Source: Chitinophagales bacterium (GTDB taxonomy: Bacteria; Bacteroidota; Bacteroidia; Chitinophagales; Chitinophagaceae). Taken from it: a stretch of DNA of 56,362 nt. The notes under the pieces are model-generated. The model saw only the letters and a program-made list of their open reading frames with translations. It had not been told where the DNA came from and made no database searches. The stretch covers positions 1 through 56,362 of the forward strand of contig JANXQO010000014.1 in NCBI GenBank assembly GCA_025353485.1, written 5' to 3'. The position numbers and the translations under genes are program-made. Positions 1 to 7,983 of this stretch are shown here, piece by piece (the first letter of the stretch is position 1; each line of letters starts with the position of its first letter).

Positions 1-46
1 CTACAGTTGCCATTACAATAATCAAACTAAACTTTAATTTTTTCAT
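1..46 (-). CDS. ActE-like cytochrome c subunit, N-terminal fragment
   Basis: Only the first 15 codons are in the window, reading MKKLKFSLIIVMATV and running off the left edge. The fragment looks like the start of a signal peptide: a Lys-rich N-terminus followed by a hydrophobic stretch. It begins 44 bases downstream of the actD stop on the same strand. The usual act operon order is ABCDE(F), so this position would be occupied by actE, a secreted mono-heme cytochrome c of alternative complex III. That assignment rests on gene order alone, because no heme motif is visible in the fragment. Confidence 0.5.
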   Translation of the reverse strand, partial: MKKLKFSLIIVMATV

Positions 47-90
47 ACTGAGCTTTTAACTCTCATTTCAATTTAATATCCAACTTCTTC

Positions 91-675
91 TTAATATCCA
101 ACTTCTTCCTGCCTGTATAATTTTTGTTCTTTTGCATAACTACCAAACCACCATCCTGTTTCAGCTTCCTGAACATTAATTTCAACCGCACCATTGGTTT
201 GTAAAAAACTTATCACCTCTGTTTCATTTGTTTTGGCTGTACACTCAATTACCACTACAAAAAGATCATCTGTAGCCCGTGGATGAAAATGATGCTTTTT
301 TATAAACGGAGCCATCTGGCACAGATAACAAAATGTAAGTACCATTCCTACTGAAGCAAATAAAACAGTTGTTTCAAAAGTGATGGGTATAAATGCAGGC
401 AAAGGAAAATGTGGTTTGCCACCAATGTTAAGCGGCCAGTCACTAGTAAATATCCATCCCATACAACCCAATGCAGTAGCGGTTCCTGTAATACCAAAAA
501 TAAATCCTGCTGTATGTAAGCTTGTTTCCCTTATGCCGATTGCATGATCTAATCCATGCACAGGAAATGGTGTGTACACATCATGTATTTTGTAACCTGC
601 ACGACGAACATTTTTGATCGCAGGAAACAAAACCTTTTCATCATCAAAACAACCTACTACAAATTTTTTTATCAT
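91..675 (-). CDS. actD: Alternative complex III subunit ActD (DUF3341)
   Basis: A 194-residue membrane protein matching the DUF3341/ActD family. The N-terminal soluble part (about residues 1-55, with VGCFDDEKVLFPAIKNVR and YTPFPVHGLDHAIG) is typical. Two hydrophobic hairpin segments follow (about 56-80 and 97-122), then a soluble C-terminal domain. ActD is an integral subunit of the quinol:cytochrome c (or direct oxidase) reductase called alternative complex III, and has no cofactor of its own. It follows actC, with about 140 bases of repeat-containing spacer between them, and precedes the start of a probable actE, so it is part of the leftward act operon. The stop lies close to two direct copies of a short AT-rich motif (aatatccaacttctt, 76-103), which partly overlap the end of the gene. 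Confidence 0.9.
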   Translation of the reverse strand: MIKKFVVGCFDDEKVLFPAIKNVRRAGYKIHDVYTPFPVHGLDHAIGIRETSLHTAGFIFGITGTATALGCMGWIFTSDWPLNIGGKPHFPLPAFIPITFETTVLFASVGMVLTFCYLCQMAPFIKKHHFHPRATDDLFVVVIECTAKTNETEVISFLQTNGAVEINVQEAETGWWFGSYAKEQKLYRQEEVGY

Positions 676-680
676 ATTAG

Positions 681-815
681 AGCCTCCCCAAACCCCTCCG
701 GTGGAGGGAATTTTTGAAGTTTATAATTATTTAATCTTTCCATTTTTCTTAACCTATAAATTTTTAAAGCCTTTATAAGTCTCCCCCACCGGGTGAGATT
801 TAGAGGGGGCTTTTT
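681..815. repeat. Pair of inverted GC-rich palindromic repeat units between actC and actD
   Basis: In an AT-rich spacer two GC-rich blocks stand out: 681-712 (GCCTCCCC, AAACCCCTCC, GGTGGAGGG) and 779-812 (CTCCCCCACCGGGTGAG, ATTTAGAGGGGGC). The reverse complement of the second aligns with the first, as GCCYCCYY-AAAtCyC-CCGGTGGrGGrA, so they are two copies of one unit in opposite orientation, about 65 bases apart. Each unit also contains its own small palindrome (CCTCCGGTGGAGG in the first). The same kind of unit recurs at 14637-14707, 14797-14853 and in reduced form at 7440-7462. An mRNA crossing this spacer could fold the two arms together. The 61-codon open frame across it is a by-product of the repeat and is not called as a gene. 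Confidence 0.75.
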
Positions 816-2265
816 AATGCGCATGCTCCACTTCTTCAATATAAAATTTATCAGCATCCATCTTCTCGGTATCAGTCATTTTCGCTTTATAATTCTCACC
901 ACTTGTTTTTAATATTGCTTTTATCTCAGCCAATGCAATTACCGGGAAGAATTTTGCAAATAAAAAGTAACAGGTAAAGAACAATCCAAATGTTCCCAGG
1001 TAAAAACCGATCTCCCAAATGGTAGGGCTGTAATAAGTGCTCCATGCCGATGGAAGATAATCCCTGTAAATGGATGTTACAATAATTACAAAACGCTCAA
1101 ACCACATACCTACGTTTATCAATACTGACATGAAAAAAGTAAATGCAATATTTCTTCTTAATTTTCTTGACCAGAATAATTGAGGAGACACAACATTACA
1201 AAACATCATGCCATAATATGCCCAGCCATATGGGCTAAAAAGATTTACCCTGTTTTGTCTGAAGGCCCACCACTCGTATTGGTTTTGCCCATACCAGGCA
1301 ACAAATAATTCAGTAAGATAAGCACAGCCTACAATAGAGCCGGTTAATACAATTACTTTATTCATCGCCTCTATGTGGCCCACTGTTATATAGTCTTCAA
1401 GATTTAAAACTTTTCTTGTTATTATTAAAAGACTTTGCACCATTGCAAATCCTGAAAAGATTGCACCCGCAACAAAGTATGGAGGAAAGATTGTTGTATG
1501 CCATCCGGGAACAACTGATGTAGCAAAGTCAAAAGATACAATTGTGTGAACTGATAATACAAGCGGTGTACTTATACCCGCCAATACCAATGCTAAACTT
1601 TCGTGACGCTGCCAATGCTTTGTGCTTCCGCTCCATCCAAAAGAAGCAACACCATAAAACATTTTCCGAAACTTTGTTCTTGCCCTGTCCCGTACAGTTG
1701 CCAGATCCGGTAATAAACCTGTGTACCAAAATAATAACGATACAGTGAAATAAGTTGATACCGCAAATACATCCCACATTAAAGGCGAAGCAAAGTTTGG
1801 CCAAACCGGACCACGACTATTTGGATAAGGAAGCACAAAGAAAAACATCCATACACGTCCCATGTGAAATATCGGAAATTGACCTGCACATATTACTGCA
1901 AAAATTGTCATTGCTTCTGCGGCTCTGTTCACACCTGTTCTCCATCCCTGGCGGAATAATAATAATATCGCTGAGATCAATGTACCTGCGTGACCAATAC
2001 CAATCCACCATACAAAGTTTGTAATATCCCAACCCCATCCAACTGTTTTATTCAAATTCCACTCTCCTGTACCATACGTAACCTCACGATATACTGAGTA
2101 TATTCCAAATAATAAAAGACAGATCGCAATTGAAAAGCCAATGTACCAAAGCCTTCCGGGCTTTGCCTCAATAGGGCGACAAATATCTTCAGTTGCCTGG
2201 TGATAATCTTTATCTCCATCTATTAAAGGCTCCCTCAGTTGTGATTCGTATTTTAATAATGACAT
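814..2265 (-). CDS. actC: Alternative complex III membrane subunit ActC (NrfD/PsrC family)
   Basis: A 483-residue polytopic membrane protein of the NrfD/PsrC type. About ten hydrophobic helices are visible, from roughly residue 38 to 455, with long runs such as LWYIGFSIAICLLLFGIYSV near the start. ActC is the large membrane subunit that binds and oxidises menaquinol at the periplasmic side in alternative complex III. Conserved-looking features include GWDITNFVWWIGIGHAGT in an early helix and the FWYTGLLPDLA segment. The N-terminus is cytoplasmic and hydrophilic, and the C-terminus (KMDADKFYIEEVEHAH) is charged. It sits between actB and actD on the same strand. A second quinol-oxidising subunit, ActF, would be expected just beyond the left edge of the window. 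Confidence 0.93.
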   Translation of the reverse strand: MSLLKYESQLREPLIDGDKDYHQATEDICRPIEAKPGRLWYIGFSIAICLLLFGIYSVYREVTYGTGEWNLNKTVGWGWDITNFVWWIGIGHAGTLISAILLLFRQGWRTGVNRAAEAMTIFAVICAGQFPIFHMGRVWMFFFVLPYPNSRGPVWPNFASPLMWDVFAVSTYFTVSLLFWYTGLLPDLATVRDRARTKFRKMFYGVASFGWSGSTKHWQRHESLALVLAGISTPLVLSVHTIVSFDFATSVVPGWHTTIFPPYFVAGAIFSGFAMVQSLLIITRKVLNLEDYITVGHIEAMNKVIVLTGSIVGCAYLTELFVAWYGQNQYEWWAFRQNRVNLFSPYGWAYYGMMFCNVVSPQLFWSRKLRRNIAFTFFMSVLINVGMWFERFVIIVTSIYRDYLPSAWSTYYSPTIWEIGFYLGTFGLFFTCYFLFAKFFPVIALAEIKAILKTSGENYKAKMTDTEKMDADKFYIEEVEHAH

Positions 2266-2289
2266 ATCTTATTAAGCTTGAGCTTTTTT

Positions 2290-2374
2290 ACCGCAGAGTA
2301 AATGAGTTAATTGAATTTACGCTGAGGAGTTTTCTCTGCATAAACTCTGCTTCTACTGTTCTCTACGGCAAAGT
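2290..2374. repeat. ACCGCAGAG/CTCTRCGG imperfect inverted repeat between actB and actC
   Basis: The spacer starts with ACCGCAGAG (2290-2298) and ends with CTCTACGGCAAAG (2361-2373). Internal copies of CTCTGC lie near 2334 and 2346. The outer arms are imperfect inverted copies. The same arms, in better-preserved form, occur at 11145-11233, which supports a dispersed repeat family rather than chance. It falls in the actB-actC gap of an operon, so it would be transcribed and could form a hairpin. No open reading frame is credible here. Confidence 0.55.
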
Positions 2375-2429
2375 TTTTATTTTATTTTTTGTTATTAGCA
2401 TTTTATCTTTATTCAACTTGCTATTCAAA

Positions 2430-5400
2430 TTATGCCGGCTTATCCGATCCTTCCATCATTTGCTTACCATTTTCTCTATCTGTGTTTCTTATTTTAGCAA
2501 GATAGTTAACATTGCTAAGTGTATGTAATTGCTCCAGCACATAAAACTTTCTTTCTTTTTGCTCTACATTTCTAATTTTTGAAACACGGCTTTCTTTATC
2601 ATTTACATTACTGAATACAATTGCATTTGTTGGGCAAGCCTGCATGCATGCTGTTTGTATCTCGCCATCTTTTATAATCCGGTCTTCTTTTTTTGCATTT
2701 AATTTTCCTTCCTGCAAACGCTGAACGCAGAAGCTGCATTTTTCCATCACCCCTCTTGAACGAACTGTTACATCAGGATTTAAAACCATTCTTGAAAGAT
2801 CATCATTCATCATCATTGTAGCATCAGAAATAATTCCTCTTTGGTTATCAGGGAAACTATCTGCCCCGGTATAATCCTGCCAGTTAAACCGGCGAACTTT
2901 ATAAGGACAGTTGTTAGCACAATATCTTGTACCGATACAACGGTTATAAGCCATTTGATTAAGCCCTTCGCTGCTGTGGTTTGTTGCAGATACAGGACAA
3001 ACGTTTTCGCAGGGAGCATTATCGCAATGCTGGCAAAGCATCGGCTGAAAAATAACTTCAGGATTTTCTGTATCTCCCGCAAAATAACGATCAATGCGAA
3101 GCCAGTGCATATCATGATATCTTGCTACCTCATGCTTGCCAACAACAGGAATATTATTTTCTGCATGGCATGCTATAACGCAGGCACTACAACCCGTACA
3201 TGTATTAAGGTCAATACTCATTCCCCATTTAATACCCGGCTTATCAAAGTAAGGATACATTGTTCCTTCCTTTACATAATCATTGCCGAAAGCTTTTAAT
3301 TCTTCTTCCTCTTCTCTGTTTAATTCTTTAGGATCTTCAATAAATTTTGCAAGAGTTGTTTCTCTTATTATGGGTCTGCCTTCTGTTACATTATGCACCT
3401 GCGATTGTGCTATTGCATAAGTGTCTCCGGTTTTTTCAATTGTTGTATTGATTGAATAATAATCAACGGTTGCGCCATTGTAAGTTGCAAGCGGATACAC
3501 ATTTACGCCGGCACCATTAGCTGCTTTACCAATATAGTCGCCGGTTTTATCTTTATCACTGCTTTGCCTTCCGTAACCTACAGCCAATGCAATTACATTA
3601 GGATGTATGCCGGGAAAAATTAGAACAGGGAGTACAACCGTTTTGCCATTAGTTGTAATTTTTACCACAGGCTTTTCAGGATGCACTTCATATTTATCAG
3701 TATCATTCCTGTTGAAGATATCAATGTTAAATAATGATTTCCCCATTGCAGGAGATATGATCGCATAATTATCCCAACATGCTTTTGTTATTGGATCAGG
3801 AAGCTCCTGCAACCAGGGATTGTTTGCATGATTACCTGTACCGAGAGAAATTTTTTGATACAACACTACTTCAGTTCCTCCGCCTTTTATTGCATTAATT
3901 TTTGCAGCCGAGTCAGCAACGTTTCCGCTGAAAGATCCGCCAGATAAAACCTTTGCCGTAAAAGAATCAAAAGCATTTAAAGTATTATCGTAAGTAATAT
4001 CTGTAGTAATCGAATCAGATTCATTTTTAATAGTGCCTTTAGGAACGTACTGTATTGGTGTAATTACACCATCCTGCAATGCGATATTAAAATTATCTGC
4101 TCCGCCAACTTTTGAAGTCCAGTAATTTTTAAAATAAGTTTGATAATCATTTCCTGTATCAGCTGACTTAGATCCGGTAGCTGATGAATCAATCAAGCCA
4201 TTTCCTTTGGATGAACTTGTCCATTTTAATAAGGAATCTTCAAACTGTCTTGTTTTGAATAAAGGATGAATAACGGGTTGCATCAGACTGATAAGACCTG
4301 TTTGCGGTTCAGCATCTCCCCAGCTTTCGAGCCAATGATGAGGAGGCAGAATATATTTACACAGCTCTGTAGTTTCATCCATTTTTTCGTTGAATGAAAT
4401 TGTTACCGGGCATTTTTTTATTGCTGCAATAAATTTATCTGATGCAAAATAATTGTATGCCGGGTTGGGGCCGTAAATTAATAATGCACCAACGTTACCT
4501 GCGGTAAGATCATTTACAAGCGTTGCAAAATCTGCATCAACTCCCTGGCGATAATTTGCTGTTGAAGACCAGTCAATAGTTTTACCACCTGCACCAATTG
4601 CATCGTTGATTGCGTTTACAATTGTTTGAATATTTGGGTCATTACTTCCGCATACAACTAAGGCTGCGCCTTTGTTTGCCATTAATTCCTTTGCTGCTTT
4701 TTTTACACCATCAGCTGCATTGCCCTGCAAATTTGAAGTAACACTTCCACCAACTGCTGCCAACAATGCTAATGCAACAGCTCCCGTTTCAGATGGCTTG
4801 TGCATATATCTTTCATCTGCATTTGCTCCGGTTAAGCTCATATAACTTTCAAACTGAAAGTGCCTGCTCATCTCAGGTTTCTCTGCATTTATTTTTCTGT
4901 TTTGAGCGTATTGTTTTGCAAAAACAACAGGGCTTAGCCATGTTCCTAAAAAATCTGCACCAAGGCTTACGATAACTTTTGCGTTTTCAAAATGGTAAGA
5001 AGGCAATGCTTTTTTACCATAAGAAGATTCGTTGGCCTGTATCATTCCACTGTAAGAAACAGCATCATATTGCACATGTTTGCTTCCGGGATATTTTGCT
5101 AAAAATTCTGTGATTATTTGTTTTGTTGTAGGAGATGTTAGTGAAGATGTAAGCAGCACCAAAGGCTTACCGGCATTAGCAGCAAGATCATCTGCAATTA
5201 ATTTATCAATTGCCTCAAAGGTTGCCTCCTTGCCTTTTGCCATTGGATAGCGAAGACGTGAGGTATCATACAGATCCAGAACCGATGCTTGTACCTGTGC
5301 TGATGTTCCTCCATTCGTTAATGGTGAAAGTGTGTTGCCTTCAATTTTTATCGGGCGGCCTTCTCTTTGTTTAACCACAACCGGAATTACATCACCATCA

Positions 5401-5690
5401 CTAACGTAAGTAGATGCATAATAATTTGAAATGCCGGGGATGATATCATCTCTTTTATTTAAGAAAGGAACTGATTTGCGAACCGGCACTTCGCAACTTG
5501 CTGCCAAAGCTGCTGCGGCTGTACTAAATCCAATATATTTTAAGAAATCCCTGCGGGGAGTTGTGGCATCCAATATATCACTAACATCTTTTAATGGAAG
5601 CAGCTCTTCACTAAACTCATTCTCCAATGACTTTTTAAATTCATCTGATCTGTTCAGCTCTCCAAAACTTTGCCAGTACTTTTTCTCCAT
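2430..5690 (-). CDS. actB: Alternative complex III Fe-S/molybdopterin-like subunit ActB
   Basis: A 1086-residue periplasmic subunit of alternative complex III. A twin-arginine-like signal (RRDFLKYIGFSTAAAALAAS, starting near residue 46) follows a short N-terminal leader. The middle (about 70-790) resembles the large molybdopterin oxidoreductase domain; in characterised ActB proteins this domain has lost its cofactor. The last 270 residues form a ferredoxin-like domain with four cysteine groups: CTGCSACVIACH, CQHCDNAPCENVC, the CIGTRYCANNCP group and CSFCVQ...CMQACP. These fit three [4Fe-4S] and one [3Fe-4S] cluster for electron transfer from quinol to the ActA hemes. An upstream in-frame TTG at 5699 would add three residues (MHI); the ATG at 5690 is preferred because the start region abuts a repeat. 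Confidence 0.94.
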   Translation of the reverse strand: MEKKYWQSFGELNRSDEFKKSLENEFSEELLPLKDVSDILDATTPRRDFLKYIGFSTAAAALAASCEVPVRKSVPFLNKRDDIIPGISNYYASTYVSDGDVIPVVVKQREGRPIKIEGNTLSPLTNGGTSAQVQASVLDLYDTSRLRYPMAKGKEATFEAIDKLIADDLAANAGKPLVLLTSSLTSPTTKQIITEFLAKYPGSKHVQYDAVSYSGMIQANESSYGKKALPSYHFENAKVIVSLGADFLGTWLSPVVFAKQYAQNRKINAEKPEMSRHFQFESYMSLTGANADERYMHKPSETGAVALALLAAVGGSVTSNLQGNAADGVKKAAKELMANKGAALVVCGSNDPNIQTIVNAINDAIGAGGKTIDWSSTANYRQGVDADFATLVNDLTAGNVGALLIYGPNPAYNYFASDKFIAAIKKCPVTISFNEKMDETTELCKYILPPHHWLESWGDAEPQTGLISLMQPVIHPLFKTRQFEDSLLKWTSSSKGNGLIDSSATGSKSADTGNDYQTYFKNYWTSKVGGADNFNIALQDGVITPIQYVPKGTIKNESDSITTDITYDNTLNAFDSFTAKVLSGGSFSGNVADSAAKINAIKGGGTEVVLYQKISLGTGNHANNPWLQELPDPITKACWDNYAIISPAMGKSLFNIDIFNRNDTDKYEVHPEKPVVKITTNGKTVVLPVLIFPGIHPNVIALAVGYGRQSSDKDKTGDYIGKAANGAGVNVYPLATYNGATVDYYSINTTIEKTGDTYAIAQSQVHNVTEGRPIIRETTLAKFIEDPKELNREEEEELKAFGNDYVKEGTMYPYFDKPGIKWGMSIDLNTCTGCSACVIACHAENNIPVVGKHEVARYHDMHWLRIDRYFAGDTENPEVIFQPMLCQHCDNAPCENVCPVSATNHSSEGLNQMAYNRCIGTRYCANNCPYKVRRFNWQDYTGADSFPDNQRGIISDATMMMNDDLSRMVLNPDVTVRSRGVMEKCSFCVQRLQEGKLNAKKEDRIIKDGEIQTACMQACPTNAIVFSNVNDKESRVSKIRNVEQKERKFYVLEQLHTLSNVNYLAKIRNTDRENGKQMMEGSDKPA

Positions 5691-5691
5691 A

Positions 5692-5812
5692 ATGTGCAAA
5701 TGTGCTAATATGCAAATGTGCTGATTAGCTAATTATTTAATTTCAAACTTTTAAACCATTTCGTTCATCTTGTTTGTCAAATTTGCACATCAGCATATTT
5801 GCTAATCTGCAA
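5692..5812. repeat. TGCAAATnTGC inverted repeat cluster between actA and actB
   Basis: The actA-actB spacer is almost entirely repeat. The left part carries TGCAAATGTGCTAATATGC followed by another AAATGTGCTGATTAGC. The right part (5783-5812) carries TTGCACATCAGCATATTTGC then TAATCTGCAA, whose reverse complement, TTGCAGATTAGCAAATATGC, matches the left part closely. The two arms are separated by about 45 AT-rich bases. The left arm runs right up to the actB start codon. Transcribed leftwards, the two arms could pair in the intercistronic mRNA just before actB. Confidence 0.7.
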
Positions 5813-5814
5813 TT

Positions 5815-7071
5815 TTAATAATGACATTTTTGACATTCAGTTCCACCGATCTTTTCTACGGTTACACTATCATATTTTTTATTTTTTATATCATCATGAA
5901 ATTTTTCATAGATGCTATAAAATTTATTTCCATGCCCTTTATCATCATTAAACTGAACCTTTGTTTCCCTGTGGCAATTGATACACCAACCCATACTTAG
6001 CTCAGCAAACTGGGCAACTTCAGGCATCTCCTGAATATTACCATGACAGGTTTGGCATTTTTGCTGACCAACTTTTACATGTTGTGAGTGATTAAAATAA
6101 ACATGATCAGGAAGGTTATGAATTCTTATCCATTCAATTGGCTTACCTGGTTTATCATATTTTTTCAGGTCCGGATTCCATCCTGAATATTCATACAGTT
6201 TTTTTATTTCCGCATTACCATTTACTGATGAGCCATCTTCTCTTGTTATTGGGTCTCCACTATATTCTTTAATTGCCATATGGCAGTTCATACAAACATT
6301 TACTGAAGGAATATTTGCATGTTTACTATCCTGTGCACCACCGTGGCAATACAAACAACTTATTTGGTTTGTGCCGGCATGAACTTTATGTGAATAATAA
6401 ATTGGTTGTACAGGCTGGTACCCTTTATTTCTTCCCAAACCAATAGCAGCCTCAATTGTAAAATAACCGCCTATTAAAAAGAGTACAATAACCCCTAACA
6501 ATAAATACGCTTTATTGCGGTAAAAAGGAACAGGATTGGAAGTTCTGATTCCCTGTTTTTCATCACTAAGTTTTTTAAGATTGCTGTTTACCTGTAACAG
6601 GATGAGCGCTATAACTGCCAGGATCAATGTTAGCAATCCATACAACAGTGAATTATCATCCCCAGTAGGTTGATTTGGATTAGGGTTGCCTGGAACAATA
6701 GGTTTTTCATATTTATCCGCCCAATCCAAAACAGCATCAATATCTTTATTTGCAAGATCAGGGAAGGCTGTCATCACTGATTGTTTCTCTGCAAATAGTT
6801 TCATTGCATAAGGATCCGTTTTCACCATGGTAGTGGTGTTATGTACCCACTTATATACCCAATCTTTAGCCAATCCTGCCGCTGCCTGTCTTTGCCTTGC
6901 TCCTTTTAAAGCAGGTCCTGTAAAATCTGCATCAGGTTTGTGGCAACTGGCGCAATATGTTTTAAATGTGGCCTGGCCATCCTGTGCAATTAAATAATTA
7001 TAAGAGCTAAAAAGAAAAAGAAAGAAAATTCCTGCGGTAGTTTTCCAAATAAATCTTTTGTAATGGTTCAT
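5815..7071 (-). CDS. actA: Alternative complex III multiheme cytochrome c subunit ActA
   Basis: A 418-residue protein with a signal peptide (residues 1-29, ending LIAQDG). Six CxxCH heme motifs are visible. One lies in an N-terminal class I cytochrome-like domain (CASCH near residue 40, with a possible Met ligand downstream). Five lie in the C-terminal half (CLYCH, CMNCH, CQTCH, CINCH, CQKCH at the very C-terminus). The five-heme block is the conserved ActA core, and the extra N-terminal cytochrome is a fusion. Two membrane segments separate the parts: about 142-162 (LLYGLLTLILAVIALILLQV) and 188-207. The protein takes electrons from ActB and passes them to a soluble cytochrome c or an oxidase. 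It is the first gene of the leftward act operon. Confidence 0.92.
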   Translation of the reverse strand: MNHYKRFIWKTTAGIFFLFLFSSYNYLIAQDGQATFKTYCASCHKPDADFTGPALKGARQRQAAAGLAKDWVYKWVHNTTTMVKTDPYAMKLFAEKQSVMTAFPDLANKDIDAVLDWADKYEKPIVPGNPNPNQPTGDDNSLLYGLLTLILAVIALILLQVNSNLKKLSDEKQGIRTSNPVPFYRNKAYLLLGVIVLFLIGGYFTIEAAIGLGRNKGYQPVQPIYYSHKVHAGTNQISCLYCHGGAQDSKHANIPSVNVCMNCHMAIKEYSGDPITREDGSSVNGNAEIKKLYEYSGWNPDLKKYDKPGKPIEWIRIHNLPDHVYFNHSQHVKVGQQKCQTCHGNIQEMPEVAQFAELSMGWCINCHRETKVQFNDDKGHGNKFYSIYEKFHDDIKNKKYDSVTVEKIGGTECQKCHY

Positions 7072-7118
7072 GCGCTAAAACGTCTTAATCAAGATGTAAA
7101 ATTCCTTTATGCTGCGTG

Positions 7119-7126
7119 CAAAAATA
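7119..7126 (-). promoter_or_regulatory. Candidate promoter -7 box of the act operon
   Basis: On the minus strand these bases read TATTTTTG, a match to the Bacteroidota sigma factor -7 consensus TAnnTTTG. A transcript would start about 43 bases upstream of the actA ATG. No convincing -33 TTG was found at the ideal distance, so this is a motif-level call only. Confidence 0.4.
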
Positions 7127-7328
7127 AGACAGGATGTTGATAAACTGTTAACATTTTTTAAAAAATTTTCTCCTTATCTGGCGCGGGTTTCAGGGATCCT
7201 TGTGAGATTAGGGATAATCTTTGTCATTATTTTGTAACCCTGTAATTACAATTATTAATTTAGTTTTCCTGCAATATTTTTTTACCCGTTATTTAATCCA
7301 TCTTTATAATTGCAAACAGGAATATAAA

Positions 7329-7940
7329 ATGATAAAACCCAATACAACTTTGCAACAGGAAAAAAAACACATTGCCATTTTTGCTTCCGGCGCAGGAAGT
7401 AATGCACAAAAAATTATTGATTATTTTACCTCACAACCAGCCCTCCAAAAGGAGAGGAGGGCAAAAGTTGCACTGATTGTATGCAATAATCCAAAGGCGG
7501 GTGTTTTAAAAATTGCCGAAAAAGAAAATATTCCTTCACTACTAATTGAGAGAAATAAATTTTATGAAGATGGCTATTTGTCTGAATTAAAAAATTATCA
7601 CATCGGTCTTATAGTGCTTGCAGGGTTTATGTGGAAAGTTCCGGCTGAACTAATTCAATCGTACCAAAATAAAATTATCAATATTCATCCTGCGCTGCTT
7701 CCAAAATTTGGCGGAAAAAATATGTATGGAAATTTTGTTCATGAAGCTGTAATAAAAGCCGGGGAAAAGGAAAGCGGAATTACCATTCACTATGTTGATG
7801 AAATTTATGATCATGGAAAAATTATTTTCCATGCCAAATGCAGGGTTGAGGAAGATGATACGCCACAATCACTTGCCGAAAAAATTCATGCTTTAGAACA
7901 TAAACATTATTCTTCCATAATAGAAAAGATCATTACATAA
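7329..7940 (+). CDS. purN: Phosphoribosylglycinamide formyltransferase (GART)
   Basis: A 203-residue enzyme that transfers a formyl group from 10-formyl-tetrahydrofolate to GAR in purine synthesis. Family signatures are present: IAIFASGAGSNAQKII at the N-terminus (phosphate-binding loop), NIHPALLPKFGGKNMYG (catalytic Asn-His pair and the loop after it), and the GITIHYVDEIYDHGKII segment with the catalytic Asp near its end. The ATG at 7329 is chosen over upstream in-frame starts because the protein then begins just before the first beta strand. Between the first helix and second strand (about residues 38-46, SQPALQKERRAKVA) there is an extra stretch compared with what I know of the family, encoded by a GC-rich palindrome. 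It stands alone, divergent from the act operon. Confidence 0.9.
   Translation: MIKPNTTLQQEKKHIAIFASGAGSNAQKIIDYFTSQPALQKERRAKVALIVCNNPKAGVLKIAEKENIPSLLIERNKFYEDGYLSELKNYHIGLIVLAGFMWKVPAELIQSYQNKIINIHPALLPKFGGKNMYGNFVHEAVIKAGEKESGITIHYVDEIYDHGKIIFHAKCRVEEDDTPQSLAEKIHALEHKHYSSIIEKIIT
7440..7462. repeat. Short GC-rich palindrome inserted in purN
   Basis: The bases GCCCTCC-AAAAGGAGA-GGAGGGC form a hairpin with 7-base perfect arms inside the purN reading frame, coding for the residues around PALQKERRA. It resembles half of the GC-rich repeat units at 681-815 and 14637-14853. Its placement between secondary-structure elements of PurN, where families often vary in length, would make an in-frame insertion tolerable. 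Confidence 0.5.
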
Positions 7941-7983
7941 TCAGAGAAATGGAATGGTTGCAGAAAGGATAAAAAAATTATAC

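Noticed and set aside
672-857. 61-codon open frame between actC and actD
   Set aside because: It runs through the inverted GC-rich repeats, overlaps the ends of two genes and has a composition set by the repeat.
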